This document shows, piece after piece, positions 55,501 to 64,000 of a DNA stretch of 64,000 nt. The stretch spans positions 1,054,001 to 1,118,000 of the forward strand of contig ML996693.1 of NCBI GenBank assembly GCA_010356995.1. Reading direction: 5' to 3'. The translations under genes were made by a program, and so were the position numbers. The notes below the pieces were generated by a model. The model was not told the origin of the DNA, ran no database searches, and saw only the letters and a program-made list of their open reading frames with translations. Position 1 is the stretch's first letter. Each line of letters starts with the position of its first letter. This stretch comes from Trichodelitschia bisporula (taxonomy: Eukaryota > Ascomycota > Dothideomycetes > Phaeotrichales > Phaeotrichaceae).

Positions 55501-58500
55501 CGCTGCGTAGCTTGGGCATCTCGAATTCCTCTTTGTGGGGTGCGGGCGAGATGCCGTCGGCGGGGGTCGATTCCGGCCATGAGCGGTCATCGCGAACGAC
55601 ACCGGCGTCGGAGACCTCGTCGTTCATGAATTTCATCACGGCATCGATCTCCTGGAAAGAAGGCTGCTCCAGCTCCTGGAAGTAGCGCAGCGAGGTAGGA
55701 GCCTCCGTCGCTTCCTTCTCATTGTCAGAGTATCCGAGATGGGTGCGGTCAGTGACGCTGCTCTGTTCAGGCGATGCAAGCGGCTGACCGATAGAACCGA
55801 TGGCGCGTGCAGTGCTGGAAACGACGCCCATGTCCGTCTTTTTGGGGTCGACGTCGGTGGATCCGGGTCCAAAAGGCTTGTCCAGCGTGGTGCTTGCGAC
55901 CAAGCCTTCACCTGCGCTTTCCGCAGATATTTCCGGAAGCTCCTCTTCAAGGGCGGCGACTCCAGTGTCTGCCTCAAGGGGAGGTGTTAGCAGCCCACCG
56001 GAAGGTACCCGCTCAGTGCTGGAAAGGCGTTCCGGCGATCTCTCCGCATCGGTGTGTCTCGGCTCCTCTGGAGACACCGCCGGCTTAACAGCTTCCACAA
56101 CATCCACCGCGACATTTTCTTTGTTTGCCTCAGGTTGCGGGGAAGGCGTCGCAAACAACGGCACTTCGTCCCCGGAATCTCCGCCGCGTCGAGCCCGCTT
56201 CTGCCGCGCATCACCTTGTGTGATCCTTCCATCCTCGTCGAACGTCTCGTCTTGAGACTCACGAGTCGGAGTTCCGGTTTGGGAAGGTGGCTTGATTGGA
56301 AGAACCTTAGACTGCTTCTCTGGCTTCACAACATCCGTGAAGTTGATATTTGAAAAGATCTTAGTAGGCGTAGGCTCAGATGTCGGCGCCACAAAGCTCT
56401 TGCCAGGTACAAACTCTGGAGCACTAGGTTTAAACACCGGCGCCGTGGGCTTGAACTTCGGAGCGCTGGACACGAAGCTAAACTCGCTGTTCGATTTGCC
56501 AAAGGTGCTGCCTGGGCTGAAGGCATTACCGGGGCTAAAGGCATTACCAGGACTGAACGGAGGAGCAGCAACGTTGAATCCACCGGCGCTGATTGAGCTG
56601 CTGCCCGAGTGCCGTATCCGGTGCGTGGGCGGCTCGAAAGCGGGTGCTGTCGGTGTGAACTGCCTCGCCTTATTCGGCTGGAACGAAAAGGCAGATGACG
56701 AGAAGATGGCAGGGTTGAAGGTGGCGCTGGGGTTGCCGCTCGGGCTGAACTCCTTTGCAGCAACGTTGAGTCTCGAAAAGGACGACTTTGAGGAATGATT
56801 CGTGTGCGGCGCCTGCTTGAGGGGCGACGGAGACTTCGGCTTGAAAGTGGGGTCCGCAGCCCAGTTGGGCTGGACATCGTCTTTCGTCTTGCGTTCCCTC
56901 TCCGTCTCGCTCGGGTTCGTGTCGACGTCTGATGCCGCCTTGTCGTTTTCAATAGGTGGTGGAAGGGTATCCATCTTGGAGGCAGCTTGCATAGCGGCGG
57001 GAGCCTGAGGGGGCGCCCATTTACTCTGCACAATGGTATTTGGGGGAGCAGTCCAGTTGGCCTGGTTGTTTCCCGCGGGTGACGGTCCTTCGTACTCCTC
57101 GTCCAACTGCCTGTCAATCGACTCTTCCAGATGGTAGTCTGCATTCTGGATCTTCCGCTCCAGCTTGACGCTGATGTTATGGCGGTGGCTCGGCTTGGGG
57201 TTGACGATTTCAGGGCCCGCACTACGTGTAACTTCGCGCGGCAGCTCCTCCTCCACCTCCGGGACTTCTGCAAGAGTGGATGCGGGACGCATCATCTGTT
57301 GCTGAAGGATCATCTGCTGTTGCTGCTGCTGGCGCTGCAACTGCATCAACAGATCTTCGCGCTGCGGAAAGCCGTAGGGCGAGTCTTGATGCATCCCTGA
57401 CGGAGAGATCGACGCCCGCCTGTTATACTCAGGTAGCGCCGGAGAGCCGCCATGGGGAATGCCGTTCTGGGCAATGAATTGCTGGGGCGACCAGCCCCCC
57501 ATGCCACCCGGCGACATGGCTTGGTGAGGAGACGCGTAGAACGACTGCCTCTGCATGTGAAGACTGGCCCGCGGATTGACCATCGACAGCGGTGAAGCGA
57601 TGGAGCGACTTGCGCCATGGTGTGAGGAGCCCGGGATGAAGCCCTGCGGCATAACGCTGATGGATTGTGCAACCCGATGGCTTCCAGCCGATGACGTAGG
57701 AATTGGAGGAGAAAAGGGCATGCCCGAGTACTGTGAAGATGCCTGTCGTGACATAAGCGCCTCGTCTGAGTCCCCTCCGAGCCCGACGCCGAGTGCACGG
57801 AGCTTCTCTTCGCGCAAAAAGCTGACATATTGCTCCCACGCGCGCCGATCCGGGATGGATACGTTGAACTTGTGGTCCTTGCGGTCCACCATCTGGTCTG
57901 CTTCGTCCGGCCAGAGAGGGCGAGCCTGAGTTTGGCCATCATCGCCATCGTCGTCTTGGAAATCAAAGCCCCTTGTGTTGTACCCAGCCTTCTCAAACTG
58001 CTCAAACCGGGCTTTGACCGAATCAGGGCTTAGAGGGACGGCTTGCTGGCCTTCACCGCCTCTTGGGATGGGTGGTGGCAGCAGAATCCAGCATGCTTTC
58101 CCTTTATATGCCAGTTTCTTCTTGGGTCGCTGCGTCAGAACCGGGTCGCTCTTTGTATCGGCCCGTTGCAATGAAGATGTGCGCGGCAGAGCCGGAGGGG
58201 TCGGAAGAGGCTTCTCGGCCGGCTTCGGGGATTGCTTTTCGGCAGCCTTCGGCGAGGGCCGTTCCGCTGGCTTCGCAGCCTTCTTAGGCGGCGGCGAAAC
58301 CGCGTACCTTGAAGTATACATCTCGGAATCTCGGCTCTGATGCGCCTTGAGAAACGTCGGCCAGAAGTCTTCCTGTTTCAAGGTGCGATTTCCTCTCGGC
58401 TTGTGTCCCTTCTTCGGCTTATCCCACTGCGAGCCTGCACTGAGATACTTCTCGTCTCGAGTATCTTCAGATTCTTCAGCCTGGTCGTCCTCCGGCTGCG

Positions 58501-59143
58501 CAGGTTCCTCGTCTTCAGATAGCTCCTCAGGCCCGAAGAGAACCGACCGGGGAAGTGTCGCACGAGGCGGGCTGAGGCCAATGAAAGGCAGACTCTGTAT
58601 CGCCGAGAGACTAGGCGGGGAAGAAGGAATCCACGAACGAGGCGCACTGGACTGTGGAAGACGCGGAGTTGCCTGCGCTCCTCCGGTAGGAGAGGGTGTG
58701 CTCGGCCGAGTGGGTGTGAGCGTCTGCAAGAGCGGGAGTCTCGATGGTAACAGGTGCGAAAGACCGAAGATGTTCGGCGAGTCCTCGTCCGCGTCGCTGC
58801 TGTCGGCAACCGAGAGCCTCTGGCTTCTAGATCTCCGCGGTGAAACAGATACCTGGGGTGGTAGCTGGTAGGGCGAGCCCCAGCTGGCTGTATAGTAGCT
58901 GCTCTGGTCGGTAGCCGGCGGTGGCAGAGCTGACAGAGTCGGGGTTGTAGGTACTCCCAGTGACGGAAGTGAAGGGAGCGGGGGAAGCTCAGGGCTCGAG
59001 GGGTTCAGCGTCTGCGTCGGGGACGGAGCAGTCCAAAGTGTACCAGCCGGCGATGAAGGCTCAGGGTCGAAGCCGTAGGTTGGCGTCGGCGGCGACGAGG
59101 GCAGCTCTGGCGACAGCCGTGGTGAATTACGAGCAGCGGTCAT
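52544..59143 (-). CDS. Very large coiled-coil protein (2199 residues), function unknown
   Basis: One uninterrupted frame of 6.6 kb. Residues 1-380 are disordered and rich in Ser and Pro. A conserved-looking block follows (KKLAYKGKACWILLPPPIPR, then VKARFEQFEKAGYNTRGFDF). A poly-Gln stretch, FSPGNAF repeats (three copies) and KFKPTAPVFKPSAPEF repeats lie in the middle. From about residue 1290 to 2020 it is almost continuous coiled coil with high Glu, Arg and Ala, ending in another Ser/Pro-rich tail. Related fungal proteins are often labelled myosin class II heavy chain, which is misleading: there is no motor domain here. A structural role at the cytoskeleton or spindle pole would fit the layout but is a guess. 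Short introns that keep frame cannot be excluded. Confidence 0.85.
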   Translation of the reverse strand: MTAARNSPRLSPELPSSPPTPTYGFDPEPSSPAGTLWTAPSPTQTLNPSSPELPPLPSLPSLGVPTTPTLSALPPPATDQSSYYTASWGSPYQLPPQVSVSPRRSRSQRLSVADSSDADEDSPNIFGLSHLLPSRLPLLQTLTPTRPSTPSPTGGAQATPRLPQSSAPRSWIPSSPPSLSAIQSLPFIGLSPPRATLPRSVLFGPEELSEDEEPAQPEDDQAEESEDTRDEKYLSAGSQWDKPKKGHKPRGNRTLKQEDFWPTFLKAHQSRDSEMYTSRYAVSPPPKKAAKPAERPSPKAAEKQSPKPAEKPLPTPPALPRTSSLQRADTKSDPVLTQRPKKKLAYKGKACWILLPPPIPRGGEGQQAVPLSPDSVKARFEQFEKAGYNTRGFDFQDDDGDDGQTQARPLWPDEADQMVDRKDHKFNVSIPDRRAWEQYVSFLREEKLRALGVGLGGDSDEALMSRQASSQYSGMPFSPPIPTSSAGSHRVAQSISVMPQGFIPGSSHHGASRSIASPLSMVNPRASLHMQRQSFYASPHQAMSPGGMGGWSPQQFIAQNGIPHGGSPALPEYNRRASISPSGMHQDSPYGFPQREDLLMQLQRQQQQQQMILQQQMMRPASTLAEVPEVEEELPREVTRSAGPEIVNPKPSHRHNISVKLERKIQNADYHLEESIDRQLDEEYEGPSPAGNNQANWTAPPNTIVQSKWAPPQAPAAMQAASKMDTLPPPIENDKAASDVDTNPSETERERKTKDDVQPNWAADPTFKPKSPSPLKQAPHTNHSSKSSFSRLNVAAKEFSPSGNPSATFNPAIFSSSAFSFQPNKARQFTPTAPAFEPPTHRIRHSGSSSISAGGFNVAAPPFSPGNAFSPGNAFSPGSTFGKSNSEFSFVSSAPKFKPTAPVFKPSAPEFVPGKSFVAPTSEPTPTKIFSNINFTDVVKPEKQSKVLPIKPPSQTGTPTRESQDETFDEDGRITQGDARQKRARRGGDSGDEVPLFATPSPQPEANKENVAVDVVEAVKPAVSPEEPRHTDAERSPERLSSTERVPSGGLLTPPLEADTGVAALEEELPEISAESAGEGLVASTTLDKPFGPGSTDVDPKKTDMGVVSSTARAIGSIGQPLASPEQSSVTDRTHLGYSDNEKEATEAPTSLRYFQELEQPSFQEIDAVMKFMNDEVSDAGVVRDDRSWPESTPADGISPAPHKEEFEMPKLRSDAPSPSPRRFYARPIRVPDVDTTSVTQDPFSDGRAAPAYDSPVRLNAAGDVPVSDWDDAISSGDDNMLRQRMGFFDSRVSQLVQGAVDSRLAPLEKRLGQIIEQMSSLPHTGSSRRMRSRATAESDADDEDDDAGTDLNSRSFSPRRDRRMEKLRTIMLESISSLQQDSQKTLVQSVDLTEVHQAIAEIKNSVAASISQLPQTDTVKGLVDEALTRQVDDLQRSRKAPAESEHMGKLAETIKETTSKLTAEIELRKDAEKREEDMKRELQQAKEELEALRASSAGDTGRLKELEHTFTEVRAHVANLETSNGRMDKAIEAAMEEKNTLQITIDDLRSSNATLVQDVECERAEKSKIQATFSALKLQTEEALRIRESMRERIDKVQTDMGRAAGQIATERAKWQRADAEHRTRYEVLTARCEAEARTRERLERELERLEEQEREAMRLRVALEATQKECLRLQEDREKLFVHERETVRLGVVVEQAEKEHARLEETIAALRLEVAEHQQAAEQYAREFREARETGRVEVQRTRMLMEADLETANNEVNVVRAGLEHEVARARAELEAVRMDADTAKAKHELVLEQESDSKRDALRSALEAKNAALAEQRQAFDERLEELRRQHRREMEHVAESRIHAEGFVKEAHAERLREMEEQHRRALEHAREDKARSEAYLTSQLQLADSKITLLQDKLLHMEEKLDVAKSAAHAAAAAAQSAKTPLSPPPRASLGGSSQALRESLAVLQDQLQERESRIEGLETRLAEADPESGSKLRARDSEIAWLRELLHVRSDDLADLVRALDVSTFDRKAVRNAAIRIRAGLQMELHEKERQLANAAGGAQAFPSLASVASFASPKAAQLAAAIGNWRRAPSQLSTANSSETTSAAASPRAGTPSRIRPPPSSAQSFLSGLMTPPTSNARRTPEAGGGKGKGKGKEIPQPSTPPLLRRGSYDADAEVGGFGDDESLSGSMEGTPRAEFGGRVGGWRGE

Positions 59144-59906
59144 TCATCAATTACGGACGACTCAGCATGGTTTCCAAGCGCGTACTTGAGCTTGAAAGGA
59201 GGCCGAGCCGACGATGTTGCGGTGTTGTTCCTTTTTGAGGGAAAAGGTGACAGGTCGCGTAAGGATATGGGGTATAGGTCGCAAAAATCGAGGAATAGGA
59301 GCAGACGCAAATATTTGAACAAAGGAAAAGGTGAAAGCTAGCTAAGGAACGACGAGAGAGGAGGCGGAGAGACGCACAATAGGCACGATGGAGGTGGTGG
59401 CTTCGAAAAAAAGGGTGACGCGAAGACGAGACGACGTGGACCGTGGCAGCAGAAGCCGTGGCCCAAACGGCTATCCCGCCGAAAAATGTATCCCCATTCG
59501 ACGAACTAATTTGCCCCAGTGGGGTGCAATGACAATCTGGGGCAGGCTTTGACTGCCGCCAATCGCTTCAGCCAATCGCCATACCTGTTCACGCCTGATT
59601 TATTAGGTTTTAGATTTCTTTTTTGCTGGCAGACGACAGTTGGTGGTGGATGATCCAGAAGTGCAGCAAGGAGCGACTCAACAGAACAGATGGGCGATTG
59701 TAAGCGTGTTGGTATTGATAGCACAGTGTGCAGCGCATTAGATAGTTGCGAAGTGCACATTGTACAGCCTACCCCGCAAGGCTGGTCCTCGAGATGGGGT
59801 CAGGGTTTGGATGCAGGGACTACTACCATGCTTTTCAAGCATGGCACGCATGGCAACAACTCCGCATCTCCGCATCTCCACATTCCGCATTCCACAGTCA
59901 TCCCTT
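59144..59906. other. Intergenic between the large coiled-coil gene start and the L2 stop
   Basis: Only promoter sequence of the coiled-coil gene and the 3' region of L2 are expected. Small frames here have no motif. Confidence 0.6.
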
Positions 59907-61092
59907 CTAGGCATTGCCCCGCCGCCGCTTGCCTTGATTCCGCTCCCGTTGGTGTACCACCCACTTGTTGATGTTCCGCTTCGGGCGCGTCTTGTAGCCG
60001 GATTTGGCCTGCTAAAGTCAGAACAGCTCGCATTGCGGCAATGAATGGCATGACGTACCGGTGTACCCCACGGGCTGACAGGATGCACGTTACCCTTCGA
60101 TTTACCACGGCCACCGCCGTGCGGATGGTCGGCTATAAAGCGTCAGCCACATTCCCTCCGCGACAAAACCACTCCCACTGACCTGCGTTCATGGCCAAGC
60201 CACGCACGGTTGGCCTGATATTGAGCCAGCGAGATCGCCCGGCCTTGCCCAGCTGTCTGAAGTGATGATGCGGATTGCTCGCCACCCCGATCGTGGCGCA
60301 TGCGTCCTTGCTGACCATTCTAACTTCTCCGCTCTGCAACCGGACGGAGACGAAGCGCCAGTTCTTGCCTTCTCCTCTGGCAACAACGACGGCGTAAGTG
60401 CCGGCGCTACGGCAAAACACACCTCCCCTAGTCGGTGCAGAGCCCACGTTGTAAACCTGCGTCCCGAGCGGTATGAGGTGCAGCGGTAGGCAATTTCCGC
60501 GGAAAGCTGTCTTCGCCGCCAGCATACCGGGATCGATCGTGCCGCCCATGCTATCCAGCAGTGCCTTTGGAATCCCAGACATGTAGCTCGTCACCACATC
60601 CCCGGCACGCATGCCCTCTGCCGCAACAATGTAGCTCTTCGTGCCCGTCTGCTTGTGTGAGAGCAGCGCAAGATGTGCACTGCGATTCGGGTCGTACTCG
60701 ATCCGCTCCACCAGCTGCTCACCCGGCTCTTTGCGCATGTAGTCCACCATTCGAATGCGCCGTCTGTGACCGCCGCCATGATGCCGTACCGTGATTCGGC
60801 CAGTGGCGTTGCGGCCACCTTTTCCATGGCCAATCTTGGGAAATGTGAGCGGGCGATGCGGTTTTCCTTTCCACAAATGGTCGTTGATCGGGCGCTTGAG
60901 GTGACGGATACCCGGGGTGCGAGGCTTGTAGGTGCGGAGGACGACGTTTCGCTCTCGTCGGTACGGTGCCGCTGTTGGGGTCGGGACGCTGGTTATGGGT
61001 GTGTGGGTGACGGTGGCGTAGGATCGGAGGGGAGAGGAGAGACAATTGGCGATCAGTGGCCTAAATCTTGCCAGAAGTCGAGGTTGTAGCAT
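59907..61092 (-). CDS. RML2: Mitochondrial large-subunit ribosomal protein L2 (uL2m)
   Basis: uL2 helps form the peptidyl-transferase centre and bridges the subunits. Three exons (60183-61092, 60059-60132, 59907-60008; two 50-nt introns) give 361 residues. The first 25 residues are Arg-rich with no acidic residue ([21 protein letters not shown]), a mitochondrial presequence. Family signatures are [66 protein letters not shown] and [19 protein letters not shown]. The junction [19 protein letters not shown] is restored by splicing, including the strongly conserved His that supports peptide-bond formation. A final exon ends in the basic tail GKRRRGNA. Unspliced reading would end early after RGLAMNA. 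Confidence 0.96.
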
Positions 61093-62867
61093 GGTGGACT
61101 TGCTGAGCCAGCTATGGATGCCGCTGTCCTTCCATGCTGGGGTTGAAGCTGTGTCTAGCAGAATGCCAAATCTGCATGGAACAACGTTTTTCCGAAACGT
61201 GATGTCGGGATGAACAGAATTGGCAAGTACACCTTGGGATCAGAATGCACAAGCGATGCTATTTATTGAGACACCATCTCCGCAGGTTAGCTAAAGGTTA
61301 TGGGGTTGAAGGGTTTAAGCTTGAGGGTTACGCTGCGGTTTTGGGTCACTCAAGGCTCATCGATTGATGCACTTGAAGATGCCCGATCAAGGTCAGAACA
61401 AATCCCATGTCGGATCTATGGACTCAATAGGAAATGATTGTGACATTCAAGCCAATGAAGCACCGCGTAATCCCAGAGCGTTCCAGCGGATGAAAGTAGT
61501 CTCCGGCACATGGCCCGGCGCGTGAAAGGCGAGTTAGGTCAATAATGGACGCGTCCAAATCTTCAATTACCAGCCTCGAACGCGAGCTTTGACACTCTTT
61601 AGACGCGACTTTGTGCGCGGAAGCCCCACGCAGCAACCGTGCTGCGTGGGTCTCGGATGTAGCTTGCAGCGAAGAATTTGCAAGCAAAAGGTGGAGGCTG
61701 GGAGTGGGACAGTCGCTGATTTATGTCGCCGGGATATCCTGCTTGCGTTTGGTCGCCGATGAGACGCCGGCTGCATGCACAATCAAGTCATTCCAGCCTC
61801 CAGTTGGCTCACGATAGCCATGGTAACAGGAGTAGCACAGCGACTGGATTGAGGATTGTTAGGCCTGGCATGATTGTACAGACACAAAGGAAGGAGCAGT
61901 AAACAGATGATCGGTAGCCGCAATTCAGCTTGTTATGCATCGATACATTTGATGTGGAGTAAACATTAGAGTCCCCCTTGCAGACGCACATTGGTCCAAA
62001 GCGGATCGGGGAAGGTTTTCATGGTGGATGGAGGCACGGGTGGATGCTTGGCGCGCGTCAGGTACCCAGGCAACCGGCCAAGGAAGAGCCGGGGCCGTAC
62101 AAACTGGGCGGGCGAGGGGGGTCTGTGCTCTCGAGCCGAGCTAGCGCCCTCCCTCACTCAAAGTTGATCCGCCCAGCCAGACTCCCTCACTCTCTCTCTC
62201 TCTCTCTTCAAAAGTCCTCCTCCAACTCTCGCCCTCTTCCATCCCCCAAACCCCAACCAACCACCTTCACTTTTCGCCAACTCACGCAGCGCGCAGAACC
62301 TTTCGCGTCTTCAAGTCAATTTGACGATACTCTTCGTCAGGGTACGCATTTGATCAAATTCCAAATCTCGTCCAAATCCGCCTCTGTCGCGCTTCTTTTC
62401 GCGGCTTTCCGTAAGGGTACGTACCTCAGTCTGTCGCGGCGCGACACACGATACGCGAACGCGGCTCGTCTCCAAGCACGTCGCCCGTGACAAGGGTACA
62501 ACCCGGTGGTCCGTGCTTTACCACAACAACAAGCCCACACCCATCTACCTTCTTCACTTCAACTTCTCTTTCTCCAACAACAAACTCCATCCCCTCCCCA
62601 CGTCCCAACACTCGACAGCACCATTCCGTTCAATCTTCCACTGTTTCGTGTCCTCCCCGCGAAGCAGCAGGAATTGGCATTCCCCTGTCCCATCCGCCAG
62701 CTCTTCGAGGAGGATTGTTTTAACTCTCTGCCCCACCACTCTTCTGTCCCCATTGGTACTCTGCATTCTACCTGGACAGCACCAATAACCATTCGCCACA
62801 TACAGAACAGCTCCCGACTCTTCGAACTCTTCAACCAAACGTGAACTCCTTGATCAACTCGGTCGAG
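61093..62867. other. Intergenic between L2 and cyclin B (divergent promoters)
   Basis: No gene recognised. A perfect 11-bp hairpin (CCCACGCAGCA, loop ACCG, TGCTGCGTGGG) lies at 61625-61650. A CT-rich tract with a (CT)n run at about 62187-62208 and further pyrimidine-rich sequence to about 62870 look like the long leader of the cyclin gene. Open frames at 62487-62844 are Ser/Thr/Pro-rich and are probably this leader read by chance. Confidence 0.6.
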
Positions 62868-64000
62868 ATGGCTCCGGTAAGTCGATGCAAGCACTCCATG
62901 ACGCGACAGTCGCTAACCGCGTAGAAGATTACGAAGAAGGCCCTCGGGCATGGTGACGAAAACGCTACGACAACGCGTGTGACGCGTGCGAAGGCTGCCG
63001 CCCTTGGTGCCTCTGACATGACTGCCGACGTCAAGAAGCCGCTTCAGCAGCGCGTCAAGGCCACCGCCAACACTCGCAAGCGCGCTGCGCTCGATGATGT
63101 CTCGAACGTCGCGAAGACTGTTGCCAACGCTGGTAAAGGCAAGACCGGTCTCGTCTCAAAGTCCGCCCAGCCGACTGGTGTTCTCAAGGCTAAGGCGACC
63201 AAGTCCACGCTCGTCACCAAAAAGACCGACCTGAAGCGTTCGGCTAGCGGTACCGTTGGCAACGCCCCTGCGGCGAAGAAGCGCAACACGAGCTCGTCGA
63301 CCGGTCAAAAGTCGGATGCCGAAAACGATGCCGACGTGGACACTGATGCTCCGGTTGTCAAGGGCAACGAGCTGGTCAAGATCACCAAAGTCGAGGATCA
63401 GCAGCTCGTCCTTGCCTCTCAGGATGACGTGAAGAAGGAGGATCTCTGCCAAGTCATTGTGCATGGTGCCAGCGGTATGCCCCCTGGTGTTGAGGATCTC
63501 GACGCTGAGGACGAGCACGATCCCCTGATGGTCTCCGAGTACGTGGTTGAGATCTTCCACTACTTGGAAGAACTCGAGGAGAAGTGCATGCCGAACCCGG
63601 ACTACATGGATTCCCAGAAGGACCTTGAGTGGAAGATGCGCGGTATCCTGATCGACTGGCTGCTCGAGGTTCACACTCGTTTCCGCCTGCTCCCGGAGAC
63701 GCTCTTCCTGACGGTCAACATCATCGACCGCTTCCTCTCGACCAAGGTTGTCCAGCTCGACCGCCTCCAGCTCGTCGGCATCACGGCGATGTTCATTGCT
63801 TCCAAGTACGAAGAGGTACTCTCTCCTCATGTCCAGAACTTCCGCCACGTTGCCGATGATGGTTTCACCGAGGCCGAGATCCTCAGCGCCGAGCGCTTCA
63901 TCCTGGCTGCTCTGAACTACGACCTGAGCTACGCCAATCCGATGAACTTCCTTCGTCGCATCTCCAAGGCGGACAACTACGACGTCCAGACTCGCACTCT
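62868..64000 (+). CDS. nimE: G2/mitotic B-type cyclin (3' end outside the window)
   Basis: B-type cyclins activate CDK1 for entry into mitosis and are destroyed by the APC/C. Exon 1 is only nine bases (ATG GCT CCG), followed by a 48-nt intron (62877-62924) and a long exon that runs off the window, so at least 361 residues are present. The N-terminal half is basic and disordered and carries a destruction box RAALDDVSN (RxxLxxxxN). The cyclin box is clear: DYMDSQKDLEWKMRGILIDW, LLEVHTRFRLLPETLFLTV, NIIDRFLSTKVVQLDRLQLV, ASKYEEVLSPHV and NPMNFLRRISKADNYD. These blocks match filamentous-fungal NimE/Cdc13 cyclins closely. The tiny first exon makes the start easy to miss. It is divergent from the L2 gene. 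Confidence 0.95.

Noticed and set aside
59800-60114. Minus-strand frames overlapping the end of the L2 gene
   Set aside because: They are off-frame readings across two L2 introns; the spliced L2 exons explain the sequence.
62487-62844. Ser/Thr/Pro-rich frames just upstream of cyclin B
   Set aside because: They lie in a pyrimidine-rich leader, overlap in three phases and carry no motif.

Overview
The window is nuclear DNA of a filamentous ascomycete (Pezizomycotina). The evidence is the set of short introns (about 42-90 nt, GT..CTAAC..AG), a CFEM protein with a GPI-type tail, fungal-only coiled-coil families, an RTP1/TANGO6-like factor, a B-type cyclin of the filamentous-fungal type and an intron-bearing tRNA-Leu. 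I cannot fix the class or genus from sequence alone. One 80-N assembly gap lies at 3630-3709 inside a 12-bp minisatellite.

Layout. 1-3 kb: the tail of one putative surface protein and a complete secreted protein with Pro/Asn and Gly/Ser repeats. 3.8-5.4 kb: an HNH-nuclease-domain gene with a run of heptapeptide repeats. 5.6-14.4 kb (minus strand): a peroxisomal 4-coumarate/acyl-CoA ligase and a 1738-residue kinesin. 14.4-22.2 kb: a gene-poor block with an array of alternating inverted repeats. 22.2-30.3 kb: an F-box/2EXR-like gene, a HIT hydrolase, ORC1, a CFEM protein and a MAPEG protein. 30.3-33.2 kb: no gene recognised. 33.2-41.1 kb: RTP1-like gene converging on a 1165-residue coiled-coil gene. 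42.9 kb: tRNA-Leu(AAG). 43.9-46.3 kb: a ferric reductase. 46.3-52.5 kb: gene-poor, holding a scrambled, long-dead Ty3/Gypsy remnant. 52.5-64 kb: a 2199-residue coiled-coil protein, mitochondrial ribosomal protein L2 and the first part of a mitotic B-type cyclin.

The genes are not a pathway cluster. Most are single-copy housekeeping genes for replication (ORC1), mitosis (cyclin B), transport (kinesin, large coiled-coil proteins), RNA polymerase II import/assembly (RTP1) and mitochondrial translation (L2). Surface and metabolic genes (CFEM, ferric reductase, MAPEG, acyl-CoA ligase) are scattered among them. CFEM proteins and ferric reductases both act in fungal iron or heme uptake, but these two are 15 kb apart and nothing here shows co-regulation.

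The observations most worth a second look are the alternating inverted-repeat array at 18.86-19.94 kb, an 11-bp intergenic motif (TACGGATGTAC) present four times, the 21-bp coding repeat of the HNH gene, a repeat family shared by 29.3 kb and 43.3 kb, and an 18-bp perfect palindrome just upstream of the ferric reductase. I did not find a convincing wholly new multi-gene system.
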